Positions 22,083-35,065 of a stretch of 64,000 nucleotides of DNA are shown here, piece by piece. The DNA is taken from assembly GCA_018902385.1 (NCBI GenBank), contig JABSSW010000024.1, positions 124,001 through 188,000 on the forward strand. Direction: 5' to 3'. Source of the stretch: Physcia stellaris (lineage: Eukaryota > Ascomycota > Lecanoromycetes > Caliciales > Physciaceae). Positions within the stretch are counted from its first letter, which is position 1. Each line of letters begins with the position of its first letter. A program made the translations under genes and the position numbers. The notes beneath the pieces were generated by a model. It worked only from the letters and a program-made list of their open reading frames with translations. It searched no databases and was not told where the DNA came from.

Positions 22083-23205
22083 CTAGGAAGGGTTCATATC
22101 CTCCGTCGTCCCATCATCGCAAACCCACTTCAGATCGGCCGGCGGCCACGGCTCATCATCGCCCTCTCCCTCAGCATAATCGGGGCTCCCACCGCGACTG
22201 ATGGGCGGAGTGGCATATTCCGACGCTTCGTGTGCCTGCTTGTTCGCTTTGAAGGTCCGCTCAAAGTAGTCTTTGGCGACGAGGGAGCCGGCGAGGGAAG
22301 AAGGGCCGACGCGCATTGTTTCGAGTAGGGCGGTAGTGTCGAGAGTGCGGATGAAGTGTTCGTCCCAGGCGCGGCGTTTGAGACCGGCGTAGTGGCGGTA
22401 TCTGTTGAAAGGTGTCAGATTAAGGGGTTGGTATGAGGAAAGGGAGGAAGAGGTTCGGGCAAGAAAGGATTGGATTTGGCGTGGAGGATAAGGGAAAGAA
22501 GCGGATCAAGGCATCCGGGATACTCGAGGTGTTTGACGCGAGGGAAGACTGCAGGAGACTGCGTACTCATTGATGATGTTCTCCTCGGTCTCGCCATTGA
22601 GCTTGCGGAAGGCGGCGGTCATGCATCCAGTTCGGTGCTTGAGACAGATCAGCCCCCGAAGTAGATCCACATGTTGGGAGGAGCGACGTACCTTGCCTTT
22701 ATTGCAATGAATCAACACTGGATGACGAGATGTATCCTTCAGGACCATCTGAACCTCGGCGATCTTATCGAGCGCATTGACGCGATCCCAAGACTTGTGA
22801 GCAATGATCGGGATCCGAAGGTGCACAATGCCGTTCGACTTGACATAATTAGTGGTTTCTTCAGCGTAAGTCTCTTCGACGAGGGTGCTGTATCTCGTGA
22901 GCCGCTTCAGTCAGAGGTCATCGGATGGGGACATACATGATAGTTTTCAGCTTCAAGGACTGCAGATGGTCCAGATTGCACGGCTGAGGAAAGCTGCTCC
23001 TGTAGATGCCTGTAGCAACGGTCCCAAAGTTGATGACCTGGCCTGCGTGCGGAGTTGGAGGACCAGTTGGCTCGAAGGTTGAGGTGCCGAGCTTGGGACG
23101 GATTTCGAGATGAGGCGCATGTGGGTTAGAGATGTGAGCGGCGTGGAGCTTGATGATTTCCTGCTCGGCCTCTTCAGGCATGCTGAAGCGGTTTTCCGGG
23201 TCCAT
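22083..23205 (-). CDS. Siw14/Oca-type atypical dual-specificity phosphatase
   Basis: Four exons on the minus strand (22937-23205, 22692-22887, 22567-22637, 22083-22401) join in frame to 284 residues; donors are GTATGT, GTACGT and GTACGC. The domain begins VINFGTVATGIYRSSFPQP, a typical plant-and-fungal PFA-DSP start, and reaches the catalytic loop HCNKGKHRTGC, which fits HC(X)5R. Intron 2 splits this loop between Lys and His. After the domain (ending near NEYRHYAGLKRRAWDEHF) comes a Pro/Ser/Asp-rich tail. The family includes Siw14, an inositol pyrophosphate phosphatase, and the Oca proteins; which one this is cannot be told from motifs alone. All catalytic residues are present, so it should be active, cytosolic, and act in phosphate or inositol-pyrophosphate signalling. 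Confidence 0.92.
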
Positions 23206-23613
23206 GTTGCGAGGAGGATTTCGATGATCTAAGTATGCCTGAGTATCCTATACGAAGTGTGCGATTCCAAAAAACAAGAGCAAGGCAACAGTCTAATAGT
23301 GAGCCGTTAATAGGTAGTGATACCCATCGAAGACGAAAATGTTCTGGAAGGGGTTGGGCTCGATCAAATCCATGTAGACGTAGATGAGGGTAAAATCATC
23401 TTCAGACGATCTATGTCCATAGTGATGATAGTAGGCGTATGTTTGGATGTTCTGTCCGAGGTCCAGACAGAGAAGTTTTCAAGAGGGACGGAGAGCAAGA
23501 AGTAGTAGATGCTTTTTCGACGTTGAGTCTGTAGGTTTCGGGAGCAGATATTGAGTTCTGGTGGAGGGGTTGACGGGTTTTGATGGCAATTTGACGACGC
23601 GGTTGAGGCGTCT
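23206..23613. other. intergenic, phosphatase promoter side
   Basis: About 400 bases between the phosphatase start and the left inverted repeat of the AT-rich element. It is of ordinary composition and should carry the phosphatase promoter. Short frames on both strands show no family likeness. Confidence 0.45.
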
Positions 23614-23651
23614 GTACCTTAGCGGGCGGAGGGGGTCCTGGGGAATCATCC
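23614..23651 (+). repeat. left inverted repeat of AT-rich block
   Basis: Begins GTACCTTAGCGGGCGGAG and continues through GGGGGTCCT. The first 26 bases are the exact reverse complement of 35040-35065. The inner 12 match with four differences, and weaker similarity continues for perhaps another dozen bases. Confidence 0.85.
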
Positions 23652-24344
23652 TAGGATTATCATAGATTAATATCCTTGAACATATCATTGGTTTTTTTAG
23701 GATGCAGTTGCAGACATTGACTTTGGCCAATATTTGGACTTACCAATGATTAATTTGATTTATAATTACTAGATAGAACTTATGGTTGCGATTGGGACTA
23801 CGGTAAAGGCATGACCGGACGCCAAAAGTAGTTTAGCGCAGACAATGAGCTAGAGCTGATTGACGTAAATCAATCATATGCTCAATCCAATCGTTACACA
23901 ATCATAGTGTACGGAGGGTAACATGCGAGAACAAATCAATTGAATCTTATTTGATCTTGCAAATATTTCTGAACAATCAATGATTTGATAATGCTAGCTT
24001 TTTTTCAAATCACTGAGTAAATCAGTATCATGTTCGAATAATTTTGATGTCTCTATATTGGCGAAACTCAATCATGTTGAAATCATCTTCGAATAGTTTT
24101 GAGTTTGCATATAATTATTTTCATCAACAATCATCAACTATGATTAGATCAATTATAATGATCAGAAATCGTTTTGAAATAATCGAATCATGTTTTGATA
24201 TCAATCGTTGACAATCAAAAGTGAAAAAAACTGAATTTCATTGATTACATATTGTCGTTTATTTCGTCGCTTCTATTAATACATCTTGTTACATCAAACA
24301 GACAATTTTTCGTTGTCTGTTGAGTTATCATGACTGATGCGCAC

Positions 24345-24515
24345 TGATAAAGTACGCCGTAGGAGAAGATTTGCCGTAGAAGAAGATCTGTCGTAGAAGA
24401 AGATCTGCCGTAAAAGGAAATGTGCCGCAGAAGAAAGTGTGTCGCAGGGAATTTTGTCGTAAAGAAGAATGTGTTCTAGACGGAAATTTGTCGCAGACGA
24501 AGATCTGTCATAAAA
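24345..24515 (+). repeat. decayed 16-17-bp minisatellite inside AT-rich block
   Basis: About ten imperfect units of the type GATCTGTCGTAGAAGAA lie head to tail near the left end of the block. Units differ mainly by T/C and A/G changes, consistent with RIP acting on a once more regular tandem array. Subterminal tandem repeats are common in DNA transposons, but this role is inference. Confidence 0.7.
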
Positions 24516-27500
24516 AAAAAGAGATGCAAAGCTCAACGAAAAAAAAATTCTCACATACTTCATGGAAAAAAGCGCTGATGTCTTGAAATTATTGAAAGTA
24601 AAATGATTGTGTAAACATTATTTTGTAAAAATTGACATATTCGCGAAAAATTCGAATTTGCGACGAGCAAACGTTCAATTCGAAAATATGAAACTCAAAA
24701 ATTGTAAACTCAAAACTTGCAAATTTATCAGATTTAAATTCTTGAAAATGACTGAACTGAAATTTTCAAACAGTCTTGATTGTTCGAAACGAAAAATGTA
24801 TCGTAAAAAACCTGACAATTGATGAAACTAAAATTGAAATCGATATCGAAACGACATCGAATGAATTGAAAAAAAAAAAAAAAAAACATTTCAAAAAAGA
24901 AAAATCATTTCACGTTTCGAATTTTCATAATTTCGATTTCTACATCACAAAATATGATTTGATCGAAACTTCAAATCATACTTTATCGAGAACAAAACTT
25001 CAATGTGACAGTGAACAGTTGAGACTGAAAAATTCGAATATGTGTGAAACTCGTGTTTGTTTTCTCATTGATCACTTTAGTTTCAAATATAGTAAAGCGC
25101 ATCGAAAATGCTGAACAAACTAACTGTAATTTGAATGACTGAAACGAAAAAAGCAAAAATTATTTCAAAAATGTATAAACATTGAAAAGAATCGACGCTC
25201 GATATATTAAAATCTGAAATTCAAAAAAATTCGAAAATTCATCTTTCATTTTATTCACAAAATTGTTTTTGCTGAGTTGCAAATCTCGAAACAACTGTTT
25301 TGACTCAAAAAACACTTTGACAAAACAATGAAAACTTGTCTGTGTATTTCGCACTCGTTCAAGCTTTTTCAAACTTTTGATTTTTTTAATTTCAATTTTA
25401 AATCATGAAAACGCACTGACAATTGTTAATTGACATACGCAATTTCATTTGCTATGCTCATCGCGACAGTTTGAACGATTTATGAAAAAAAAAAAAATGA
25501 AAATAACGTTATGATCGGCTAAAAAACAACTTTCGTAAAAACAAATTGCGAGTCATTTCGCTTCTTCAATCTCAAATGTTGAGATCGAGATAAATTCAAA
25601 AACAAGATAGCAATTGAGCGCTGAACGAGCAAACATTGCAAAATATAAAATAAGCGAAAAATGTCAACATTAGATATTGCGAGTAAATCTAAAATCAATG
25701 TCAGCGATTTTCGATGTATACAGTTTTCATTTCATTTCGAATCATCAGAAATTCAAAATCAATATTGCGCAACACAATTACTCTTTGAAATATGTTCGAA
25801 ATCAAATGCAATATCGAATTTTCTTTAAGTCTCATGCGCAAGCACAAGCATTCCGAAAAACATGCCGAATTCAACATTTCATCGAGACGTTTTTCTCGTG
25901 AGTTGTCGATGTGTCGCTCGTTGTTCTCATTTCTTTCTCAAATTTTTTTCACAATCAATTTTTGCAATTTTAAAATTTCTCATTCAGTATGTCATAAAAA
26001 TCATGATATCAGGACAGACGAAAACGTGTTCAAAACAAGAACGTGAAAAACGTATAAAAAGCTGTGTACAACATAAATATGAATTATGATGTGTATGCTC
26101 ATACGAAAACAACTTTCATGATTCAGCTTGACGAATATAATTATACACACAAATTCTTTCATGAGATAACAGATCTAGAATGCAAAAACAGCTTTCGTAT
26201 AATTTGTGATGTTGATAAAAAAGAATGAAAAAACATGTTGATTGTCTTTGAACAAAAACGTGTGTTCAAAATAACGTAAACTGTGAATTGAAGATTTGAA
26301 AAAATACAATTAACAATGACATGTCAAAAGAAAAAAATGAAAACAAATTGAAAGATCAAATTCGTCTGTAGCGACAATAGCGACATGTTCAATTAAATAA
26401 TTCGTGAAGTTAATTAAGAAGCTCGCTCTAACGAAAAAAGTGTGTGATGTTTCAAGATTCGCTGTGTACTTTCCGCAGAAATGACAAAGCTGCGAAGAAT
26501 GAAAAACATAAATGAAAAAGCTTTAAAGCTGAATATTGCGATCACTCTGAAACGACGACGATGCATTCATTGAGCTTCAGAATTGCTCAGCGGGTTTTTT
26601 TGAAAAAGTTGACGATAATGAAGACAAAAACAATGATTTCAAGAACTTGATTTCAAAATGAAATGAAAATACATCGCAAAAACGAAAATGAAAACGATGA
26701 ATTCGAGCGAACGAAAAAAAAAATGTCGAGAAAATGCGAAAAAAGAATCACGTGTTTTTAGCGAATCACGTTATCACGACGAAAATCAACCGAGAAATAC
26801 AAGATAAAATACTTTGAGAATAGATTCTTACTATAGATAGCAATTTTATCTAATTAATGTTCTCACAATTAAAATGAAAATTGGCAATTGTCGATTTTTT
26901 ATTTGTCATTAGACACATTTTTTTGCGATCATCGACAATGTTTCGCTGTATATTGTTTTTCAAAGTTCGTATTGAATAACTATTATAGAAAACGAATATT
27001 CCAAAAGCAACGTAACAGAAATGTGTTTTTTTGAGACTGTAACTCTCTTTCAAGACGATTGTTTTCTCGTTTCACGAATAATATTCAAATGCTTTGAATC
27101 ATTACGTTTGGAAATTTCACAATCAATTGAGTATCGAAAAAATGCATCAAAGACATGCGAAAAATCGAATTCGTCTCTTGTTTCTTTTTTTTTTTCATTA
27201 CAATCATCATCAGAAAAGTTCGTCGCTGCTTCGAACGAAACTCGTGAACAAAAATGCGATCGATTTGACAAAAATCGTGAATGCGACAGCGAATGAAATT
27301 TCCGATCTTGAAAATAAAACGCTTTTGAAGAAATTTATTGATACGTCAACAACAATGTTCAAATAATCATTGATTCGAAAATGATTCCAATCTTTGTTCG
27401 GATGGAAAAAAATGAAAATTGCAAAATAAAATCACTTTTTACTTGTTTGTGAACGAAATTTTCAAATATCATCGCAAAGTACTAATATCAAATCGTGCTG

Positions 27501-28765
27501 AACTGATTTCTTCGTAACTAATTTCGTAAACTTTGCGTAACTTAAGTGAAAAGAAATTCAATACTTCGAAAAAACGCGTAAAGATAAGTAATTTCAAGAT
27601 GTTTTGAGCAAATGTTGACTTTATTCTTTCAAACATCAAAGCGCGAGTCTGATCATCTTCGTTCATAATTGTGATGATGATTTTTGATTCGATCGCCAAA
27701 CGTTGCTCAAAAACTGATAAAATAGTTCGCATCAACTCGAAACATTTTTTCTCAAATTCTTGCAATTGAATAGTCAAAAAAACTTCAGTGTCGACGAAAA
27801 CGTTGATGAAAACGAAACGAATAATCTGTTGAAAATTCTCACGAATCATAAACGTGATCTCGACATTGACGACGTTGATGTGCGACGCTATGCTTTTAAA
27901 AAAATTACAATAGTTAAAACAATCAATCTTCTTGAAAATAAACATATCGATGTCTATCTTCATCAAAAAAAATGTCACAATTACTTGGAGAAGCGAATTC
28001 TTTCATTACATTTTCATAATGCAATTTCACATGCATATTAAATCGCTTTTTAAATCTTTGAAAAAACTGTGTCTGTTTGCTGATATCTTCATCATTTCAG
28101 TTTTTTCGCAACAAATCGTCTTCGACAGATTTTGTCCTAAAATCGTCTTCTATACTACTCGATCTATTACGATGATCAGTAACTACATTGATCATTGAGC
28201 TCATCGATGTGATTCGACTGCGCGAAGAATTTTTGATCGTTGATGTCGATTTTGCTTGTCGCGTTGTTTCGAGTAGCTTTTGTATGATCGAACGCGTTTC
28301 GAACATAATTGTATTTGTTCGAACACGAATGACGAATGCGATGATAATAACATTATTTTCAGCGAAACAAACATAGCATTTGACAATAGCGTCAATTATC
28401 GTAATGTTGTGTTCAGTCATATCATGAAAAAATACGCGTTGTGCTGCTCGACGATATCGTGTATCAAAATGTTTTTCTCGAAATCAACATCGCAATAATA
28501 CAAAAATAATTATGATGACGCGATTCGCTTTCGACATTGATCATATTTTCAAATGTTTTTTTGAAAACTGTATTTTGAATCATGAGAGAAAAAAAGAAAA
28601 AACCTGAAACTCGAAAAAATAAACGAACTGAGATTTCTCGAACAGAATAACTGTGAATAGTAATTTTTGCGTCATCTTATCCAGATCGCGAAACTCAGAA
28701 TGTGTCATATTCGCTGATCGAGAACGTATGATATCAAAAGCAAAAATAAATTGAATGAGCGACGT

Positions 28766-30961
28766 TTAATACTCGAACATGTCAACGACGTTGAGAAATT
28801 TCTTTTTGATCGTTGCGATCGCATTGCGACGATCAACTTTCTCGCGATAATTCAAGATTGAAAAATGATAACGCTTTCGAAAGTAAATATCAAAACTCAA
28901 ATTTGCGCGTTTCTTGAAAGTTATGAAACAAAAATTGCAATCATAAATGATCGCGAAAATCATGAACTTCTTGTTGTGATGTTCTTTGAAACATATTTTT
29001 TATGAAAACTTTGATGTAAACGCACACAATTTTCTTTTTTTTTTGAATATTCATCAACAAATTCTTGTCAAGCTTTGCGAATGCTTCGATGAAAACTTCG
29101 ACAACATCAGCGAATTTGATTTCGTGAAATTTCAAAATCAAAATCAAGCAATTCGTTCGTCGATTGCGTTCTCGATAACTCAAAATTGTTGAAATAATGT
29201 AAACGTTCATCATCGATCGATAAGCGTTTCTAAAAAATCCAAATTCGTTCAAAAACATAAGAAATGACATCGACACACATTCTCGTGCGAATTGATCAAC
29301 TATTTCAATCATATTTGTTTTGCGATGAAAAAAAGTTATTGTAAAATATTGACGATCAAATGCTGCGATTTCTAATTCATCTCGAACTGATGCGAATAGA
29401 TTAAAAACTCGAATTTTCTGCTGATCAACATTGAAAATTCTTCTAACAAAATAGCGTTTTCTGAACATGTCAAAGAGATGAAAACTTTCACTGAAATCGT
29501 CGAAAATTCAATCACTGTAAACGTCATCTTTTCAGCGACGAACATGTTTTTCAAAAATGTAATGAATTCGATCTTCGAACAGCAACAACTCATTTGTCTC
29601 AGACGAAATGTCATTAGACGTCGTGTCATTCGCAGAAATTGTTCAGAAATTTTGTCAACTTTTGATTTGAACTATTTTTTGAACGTACATCGTCATTTTG
29701 TTCTTGATCGCAATCGAATTTCGCATGTTTTTGTTCACAAATGTCAAGCGATTTAAACGCAAAATGTCGCTCAGCTCAAAATTCAGAAAATCCGAAAAAA
29801 AAATGAGAAATTTATCGAAATAAAGAACGAAAACATCGAAAGTGAAACGGATAAAAAAATTTCAACTGAGAAAATGATAAAACTTTGTAAATTTATCAAC
29901 GATTTTTGTCATATCACGATGCTGTTTCGATGAAAGAATTTGCGAAAAAAGCAAACGCGACATCAGAAATATAAAGTCAAAAAAAATCAAGTTTCGAATG
30001 TTCTTTCTTGATTTTTCACGAGATGTAATTGACAGACTGAATTGTTGTTTTCGTTCAATCTTGACTTTCTGAAATCGTAAAAATAGTAAAAAGAATTGAG
30101 CGCGAGATCGAATTTTGAAAATGTCAAAAATTTCAAATAATTCGTTCAAAGTATCTAGACTTGAAAACAGTCGAAAAACTTCAAGAAAAGAACTGTAAAT
30201 GACGCGAGTAAAGTTCGCTGTCTTCGTTCAAATTGCGAAAGTCATGACGAAATCGCTCAATAACAGATCAGCTCGCTGATGAAATAGCGTTTCAAAAATA
30301 TCAAAAACGAACGCGCGATCAGAAACGAACGCGCGACGAGATGACGAAAAAAGCATTGTGAACGAAATGTTTGCTATCGGGCTAGAATTTATCATTTTCG
30401 GAATTCTTTTCTCTTCGTCATATACGTCAACGATTTCAGATTGTAGTCTTTTCAAGACATTCACAAACTGTTGAGATTGAACAAGCAATGAGTTTTTCGA
30501 AATAACGAAAGTCGACATTTTCTTCAAATGTTGTTGATGCGACGAGTTGAAAAATGTTTTCGCAATTTCGAGTTTTGATTTCATGATCGTCGCAAAAATC
30601 GAAAAAATTTTGTTCGCATTCTAAATTCATCGTTAATTCTAATATTTTCGCGACTCGAAACAACACTCATTGCGTTTTTTGATATATGCGTTTTTTGTCG
30701 AAAACGTGAAAACAATTTTTTTATGTTTTCGTCGCTCAAGCGCGTTTTTTCATGATTCTCATTGTCATTTGCAACACTAAAGTTTTTCTCGACTTCTAAT
30801 AGATTCGTGAGTCTGTCAAATCTTGAAACAATAATTGATGACATCTCATTTTTTACATTATCTTGAACTTCTTCGCTTTTCGATGAGAATCTTGCGAAAG
30901 ATTGAGAATTAAAAGCAGAACGACGATGAAATATTGCGCTTCGAAACATTCTGCGTGTCAT
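28766..30961 (-). pseudogene. remnants resembling a Plavaka/KDZ-like transposon protein
   Basis: Several minus-strand open pieces lie in order. The most telling, at 28941-29468, reads NEFGFFRNAYRSMMNVYIIS, then SYRERNRRTN, FADVVEVFIEAF and LLMNI, then a QQEVHDF-like stretch. I recall the same order (FGxxRNxYxSLxGxY, an ERxxR stretch, a phase of LGPxGxxFxDVV, GDMPQQ) from large fungal proteins labelled transposase-domain proteins, associated with CACTA-related Plavaka or Kyakuja-Dileera-Zisupton elements. The upstream piece at 29862-30149 (KQHRDMTKIVDKFTKFYH) and those at 30228-30961 would be earlier parts of the same protein. Composition is strongly AT-biased and the gene is broken many times. 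Family assignment is from memory of motifs and is tentative. Confidence 0.4.
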
Positions 30962-33900
30962 AGCAACTTTCGCTCAATCATCACAAATTCAGTATTTCGA
31001 GATAGACGAAAATGACTTCCGACACTAGTAAAGAACGAAAAATCTTGAACTTCGCGTCTCTAATGCAAGACAAGAATTGCGTTAATTGAAAATGACAATT
31101 GAAATCGTTACGAAAAAAACTGAAATTGAAAAAATCGAAATAGCGTTGTATTCTTGAACAATTGATCACATTTTACAATGATTTCAAGAAAAAAACGACA
31201 TCAACAAATCACGATAACTTAATAGAAATAAACGTTCAAATGTTGAAATCGTCTCAAACACAAAACAAAAACTCGAATTGCTTCACGATTTGCACGAAAA
31301 TATCGCGTCATATACACGACAGACGAAATCTACAGATAACTTATTTCAACGTTGCGTTTTCACTTTCTTTCTGTATATTCATTTCTTTTTTAAGCTCTTT
31401 TCACGAATCTCTTAATGATTTTCTGTCATTTTCAAAACTTCTCATCAAGCTTTTCACTCATCAATTCAAGTGAAAACACATCATAGACAGTAAAAATACA
31501 ATCGAACTGACAAAATATAAAATCCTGTTGAATACTAAAATGTTAATTGTAATTTTAAATTCAGAATCATGACAAGATTTAACATGAATTTTGATTCAAT
31601 AACAAATCGTACGAATTCTTTCATATCTTTACGACATATGAATGAGTCAATCGTGATACTTTAATTAGAATTTCTGTAAAAGTATCGAGAAAAAACTTCA
31701 ATATTGAATTTGAACTGAAGAATAGTCGTGTCTGTGTTCTTGAAAATAATAAAAATGAGAAACATCAAACACTGATGTCGAAAAAAAAAGAATGATTCAA
31801 AATGAGAACGCAATTTTAAAAACGACGAATCGTGAAATTCAACTCGAGACAAAGTTTCGAAATCAAGAAATGTTGTAATTTTCGGAAAAAATGATGAGAA
31901 CGACAATGCTTTTTCGCCAATACGATGAACAAACGATTTAACGACAAACGAGAAAAATTTTGAACTTTAAAGTTCTCAGCGCATCGACCTGAGTTCTCGA
32001 AACAAGCGAAAATGAATGTGTTGAATGTCGCGACTTGACTTTAGAAATGCGAATTGATGAAAAAAACAGAATCAATGAACGCATGTGTTTAAATGCAAAA
32101 TTGCGAAAAATGATGAATACTCAAAACATGACTTTGCGAATAAATCGAAAAAAATCTGTCGAAACATCTTAAAAAATAATAAAGAGCGAAATCTATTGAA
32201 AGAATTAAAAGAATCTGAATTGAAAAATGACGCAAGATTGTGATGCGAAGATAAACGTCAAAATTTAAACGAACTGAATTTTAATCGCAAATTCAAAAGT
32301 TTCTCGTCTCGTTCGTCTCGATTTCACTTTTCGAGCAATTATTGTTCATCTTCAAAATTCATTTGTGCATTGTATTGATCAGTATTCTGTTGCGAGCCTG
32401 TCGTTTAGATTTCTTTACATAATTTCTAAATCATTTGTTTAAGCTAAGCATGATTTTCTCAAAAAAAAACGATGACAACTTCACACTGAGTCGTGATGAC
32501 ATCACGAATTCTTTTTCAAACAACGATGTGAATATCTTTCGAGTCACTCGTTACAATCTATATTAATAGTTTGAAATGCGCAGATCGCACGAGATGAAAA
32601 CAGCTTGTTTTCTTTTCGTTCTTTTCATCGCTCGAACATCATTACGTCAAATCATGCATTTTCTCAAAAACGAAAAAGAAAAAAATCTACTGCGATACAG
32701 CAATTAGCGACGAAAAAAAAATCAAAAAAAGAGAAAAAGTTTCTTAATTTGTGCAACAAATTAGAAAAAAACAATCGTTACAACATGATTCGATATTACA
32801 TTCATGAGAACTTTGACTACGAAATAGAGAAAATTTTCGAAAAAATGAACGAAAATGATGAAACATATCGAGAAGTCAAGAACAAATACAAGCATCTGAT
32901 GACTAATTGAAAATGTGAACATTTGAAAAATTTCAAGATATGTGTTCTCAACTCACTGCTGATTTTTTTGTTGATTCATTTGAACTTAAAATCATGTGAA
33001 AAATGCTATCTCGTTGAACAAGAAAAATGACGAGATTTATGATAACATCAGCGAACTCAATCTGCTTAAAAAATTTTTTTCGAATATATGAAACAAACAC
33101 GTTATTCAAATAATCGAAAATAACTGACAATTTATTTTTAAGCTGATCGATTGATCCAAATGCTTCTCGAAAATGATGAACTTTATGAAAAATGAGTTAT
33201 TCGCATTTCTCTGAAAACATTCTTCATCTCATTTTCTTTGTAATCATATATCTGAACTTGATCGTTCGTATAAAAATACATTTCGACTGACTGAAAAATC
33301 CTGTCGAACTCAAGTATTTATAAAACATCTGAATCGTGAAATTTTACGACACGATGACTAAACAGAATAAATACGAAAATCTTAAGTCGAATGAATTCGT
33401 GCGCCTGCGCGATGTACAGAAAAAAAAAAAAATGAAAAAAACGTTCGCTCTTCTTTTCAAAAATGATTCTGATTTCATTCATTTGTTCAACTAGAATTAT
33501 CAAAACTTGATAAGTATTCAATATCTTATCTTTTATTCGAAATCTTTATTTACTGATTCTCTCCGACAAACGCTGTCGAAAATTAATTCATTTTTATTTA
33601 TTGTTCATGTTGCGTTATTTCAGTCAAACGCTGCTGTGTTCGTCTCGATTCTTGTTTTTGTTTATTTCATTTACTTGCTATTTATGCGATCATAAAATAT
33701 TCACTTTGCGCTGTCAATTTTAACATAACGCTTGAAATTTCTATCAGATTTGACATGACGCTTGAAAAGTTGTGTGACTGACATTTATTGACGCTTTTTT
33801 TCATTTAGTTTTCGATATTTTTAAGCTGTGCATTGCGCTATCTATATTGAATTGATGAAAACTCTAATTGTTTCGAAATTTCTTTGATTATTCGCTCATG

Positions 33901-34229
33901 ACATAAACAATGTGCACGACGATTTTCTTTTCATTTAATTTCATCTTCGAAAATACCTTTGCTCAAAATCAAGAAATGAAAATGAAAAGAATTGAAATTT
34001 CGAAAATGAAACGAGTGAAAATTTTTGCAATTGATAGCGAACTGCATGATCATTTTTTCAATTTTCGATTCATCATACAGTTTGAAATTCTTCAAGAACG
34101 CTACGAAAAACGAGAAATCTTATATGATACAGCAATATAATTTCTGAGTTTACAATTGAATCATTATCGATTGTCTCGCTCGATCGATTAACAAACTTTC
34201 AGATTGTGAATATGAAATTTTTTCGAACT

Positions 34230-34496
34230 TTATACAAGCTTTTCAAACTGTTGCGAAATATCGTTCTTTTCTCGTCGTTTTTTTCTTCGTCTTTCTCTCT
34301 TCGTCTTTTTTCTCTTCGGTTTCTCTTTTTTCTTCTTTTTTGAATTTTCTCGTTTCTCTTTCTCGTTTTTCTTGCTCGCTTGTTCTGAACTTTCTCGTCT
34401 GCACTGAATTCTCGAAGACAAATGAATCAATCGGATATCATTCTTGCTATGAAATAATCGTAACATGATTCGTGACAACTCATCGTTGATCAGCAA
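34230..34496. repeat. low-complexity pyrimidine-rich tract
   Basis: The plus strand is a TTC/TTTTC-rich run (34260-34390). It is open on the minus strand as a Lys/Arg/Glu-rich frame of 88 codons. The amino-acid pattern follows from the low base complexity, so I list it as sequence structure and not as a gene. Confidence 0.6.
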
Positions 34497-35027
34497 AAAT
34501 CATGCGCAAAAACACATGATTTGAAAATGATTATTTTTCAATGAATCATTCTTTTTTTCTTTATCGAGAGATATTCAATATTCTCTTCACAAATGAATAA
34601 TCGAACAATGATTTATTTCTAAACAATTTTTTCAAAAATTCAATCATTGAGTGTGAAAAATTATTTATTTCACACAAATGATGAAAGCATCAACTCTACG
34701 TACATTTGATTTTTCTATCATTCGCTTATTTCAAGTCAAATATCTTTCGTTGAATTGACAAGAAACAATCATCTTTGCAATATTGTTTAAATCACGACAT
34801 CGAGAATCTGCAATCATCGTCGAGTTCATCAATCACTGATTCATCTTCTCGATTGCATTACGATTGACAATCGTCGATGATTGTATTTCGATTGCCGACA
34901 CGAAATCGACTGATAAAATCAAATGTGAAATTTCAAGAGTTCGATATCGATATTATGTTAAACTGTGAATGCTATTCGGATGAAGTTCCGACGATTGCTG
35001 ACTAACGATAACTAGTTAATTATCCAG

Positions 35028-35065
35028 GGTTAATTTCCTAGGACCCCCTCCGCCCGCTAAGGTAC
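35028..35065 (-). repeat. right inverted repeat of AT-rich block
   Basis: Exact inverted match of the left repeat over 26 bases (35040-35065), extended to 38 bases with mostly transition differences. The AT-rich composition stops here and normal genic composition resumes just outside. Confidence 0.85.

Larger units (their letters stand above)
23614..35065. mobile_element. AT-rich RIP-like block framed by inverted repeats; probable large DNA transposon
   Basis: An 11.45-kb segment begins and ends with the same sequence in opposite orientation: 23614-23651 and 35028-35065. The outer 26 bases are identical; the next 12 differ at four places, three of them C/T or G/A transitions. Each end has TA two bases in from its outer edge (GTACCTTAGC), so a TA target duplication next to CCTTAGCGGG is possible. 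Between them the DNA turns abruptly AT-rich from about 23.74 kb to about 35.02 kb, with few intact frames, as expected after RIP. Minus-strand remnants around 28.8-31.0 kb resemble a large fungal transposon protein. Nested insertions are possible. The block is thoroughly decayed. Confidence 0.55.

Noticed and set aside
34230-34496. Lys/Arg-rich 88-codon minus-strand frame
   Set aside because: Product of a pyrimidine-rich low-complexity tract inside the decayed AT-rich block.
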